This document shows positions 51,716-52,072 of a stretch of DNA of 52,072 bases, piece by piece (position 1 is the stretch's first letter; every line of letters starts with the position of its first letter). A program made the translations under genes and the position numbers. The notes under the pieces were generated by a model. That model saw nothing but the letters and a program-made list of their open reading frames with translations. It made no database searches and had not been told where the DNA came from. Origin of the DNA: Thermocladium sp049965935 (GTDB lineage Archaea; Thermoproteota; Thermoprotei; Thermoproteales; Thermocladiaceae); NCBI GenBank assembly GCA_049965935.1, contig JBMFVP010000005.1:1-52072 (forward strand), given 5' to 3'.

Positions 51716-51874
51716 ATCAATGCAAGGATATTACCCTATTTATTAATTTTACCCAAAAATAATAAACGATAAAATACATAGAAAAATATATAAAACAGAA
51801 AGAGAAACAAAAATCAATAAGCCAATGACAATAAAGAAATAAAAAAATTATTTTTAATTAGCCTTGAAATCACA
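51716..51874 (-). terminator. T-rich transcript end after the binding-protein gene
   Basis: Immediately after the binding-protein stop, the minus strand carries T-runs (TTAAAAATAATTTTTTTATT, then further T-rich sequence), the archaeal type of intrinsic termination signal. The same spacer then provides the promoter for dppB. This arrangement allows the binding protein to be made in excess. Confidence 0.45.
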
Positions 51875-52072
51875 TTATTGCTTCCTTCTACCAAGAGCCA
51901 ACCAAACGCCTACTGCTATAATCACGACAACTATTATGACAACCACAGCTATCAGCAATGAACTTGACGTCGTGGTAGGCGGCGGAGTAGACGTAGTAGG
52001 CGGAGATGTAGTAGTAGGCGGCGGAGTAGACGTAGTAGGCGGAGATGTAGTAGTAGGCGGCGGAGGCGGCGA
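51875..52072 (-). CDS. Peptide ABC substrate-binding protein, C-terminal end (partial)
   Basis: The last 65 codons of a gene running off the window. The encoded end has a Pro/Thr/Ser linker made of a 13-residue unit (PPPTTTSPPTTST) repeated, then a transmembrane helix (LLIAVVVIIVVVIIAVGVWLA) and the basic stop-transfer tail LGRRKQ. This is the usual C-terminal anchor of archaeal extracellular solute-binding proteins. Position at the head of the dppBCDF cluster identifies it by context; the binding domain itself is not visible. The stop codon is at 51875-51877. Confidence 0.85.
   Translation of the reverse strand, partial: SPPPPPTTTSPPTTSTPPPTTTSPPTTSTPPPTTTSSSLLIAVVVIIVVVIIAVGVWLALGRRKQ
51978..52064 (-). 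repeat. 39-bp tandem repeat in the binding-protein linker
   Basis: Two exact 39-bp units (51978-52016 and 52017-52055) plus the start of a third, encoding the 13-residue Pro/Thr unit of the cell-surface linker. Identity at synonymous positions suggests recent unit duplication. Confidence 0.85.

Noticed and set aside
1..52072. tRNA, rRNA, CRISPR arrays, insertion sequences
   Set aside because: Scanned both strands by eye for T-arm motifs, direct-repeat arrays and transposase signatures; none found, although intron-split tRNAs could be missed.

Overview
This 52 kb window reads as a piece of a hyperthermophilic crenarchaeal chromosome, most likely a Thermoproteaceae member of moderate GC content near Caldivirga, Vulcanisaeta or Thermocladium. 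The evidence is archaeal ribosomal proteins (uS5, uL30, uL15, eL32, L18a/LX), a split RNA polymerase subunit A', archaeal SecY, FtsY and prefoldin alpha, an SRP RNA, a tungsten-type aldehyde ferredoxin oxidoreductase, diphthamide synthesis, and TATA boxes placed about 25 bases before start codons, which implies leaderless mRNAs. The genus guess is inference; no rRNA or tRNA gene was found. About 50 genes fill the window, mostly housekeeping.

Layout. 1-3.4 kb: 5' part of glutamate dehydrogenase, an AIM24-like protein, a small unknown gene and a PfkB-type sugar kinase. 3.4-7.6 kb: two unknown genes, then secY-uL15-uL30-uS5 on the minus strand, a cut-down spc-type block. 7.7-13 kb: a ribbon-helix-helix protein with cobalamin adenosyltransferase, an M28-like protein, TenA, a stand-alone encapsulated-ferritin-type protein and an MFS exporter. 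13-16 kb: the pyrimidine cluster pyrB-pyrI-pyrE-pyrD. 16-21 kb: aldehyde dehydrogenase divergent from phosphoglucose/phosphomannose isomerase, an A24-type prepilin peptidase and a secreted transglutaminase-like protein. 21-25 kb: RNA polymerase A' and a PhoU-like regulator. 25.5-31.5 kb: a winged-helix regulator with dihydrolipoamide dehydrogenase, the SRP RNA, dph2, a TatD-like hydrolase and eL32. 31.6-38 kb: aldehyde ferredoxin oxidoreductase, a small accessory stretch (MNT/HEPN toxin-antitoxin-type pair, LysE exporter, repeats), then L18a-prefoldin alpha-ftsY. 38.3-43.3 kb: sugar phosphomutase, GNAT, a MoeA fusion and methylisocitrate lyase. 43.3-47 kb: DUF711, an HhH/Fe-S protein divergent from a radical SAM/SPASM enzyme, and a PaREP1-like protein. 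47.1-52 kb: a complete oligopeptide-type ABC importer, with its binding protein cut by the window end.

How the parts connect. SecY, the SRP RNA and FtsY all belong to one membrane-targeting pathway although they lie in three places. The MoeA fusion could supply the pterin cofactor of the aldehyde ferredoxin oxidoreductase. Glutamate dehydrogenase and the P5C-type aldehyde dehydrogenase could share proline/glutamate catabolism fed by the peptide importer.

The least expected content is non-coding. A family of about 100-150 bp sequences recurs in at least four intergenic regions (near 2.3, 10.1, 25.3 and 33.9 kb). A well-formed C/D box guide RNA candidate with its own promoter lies at 25377-25425. 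An unidentified structured RNA candidate with a TATA box lies downstream of the RNA polymerase gene. Several palindromes look like operators.
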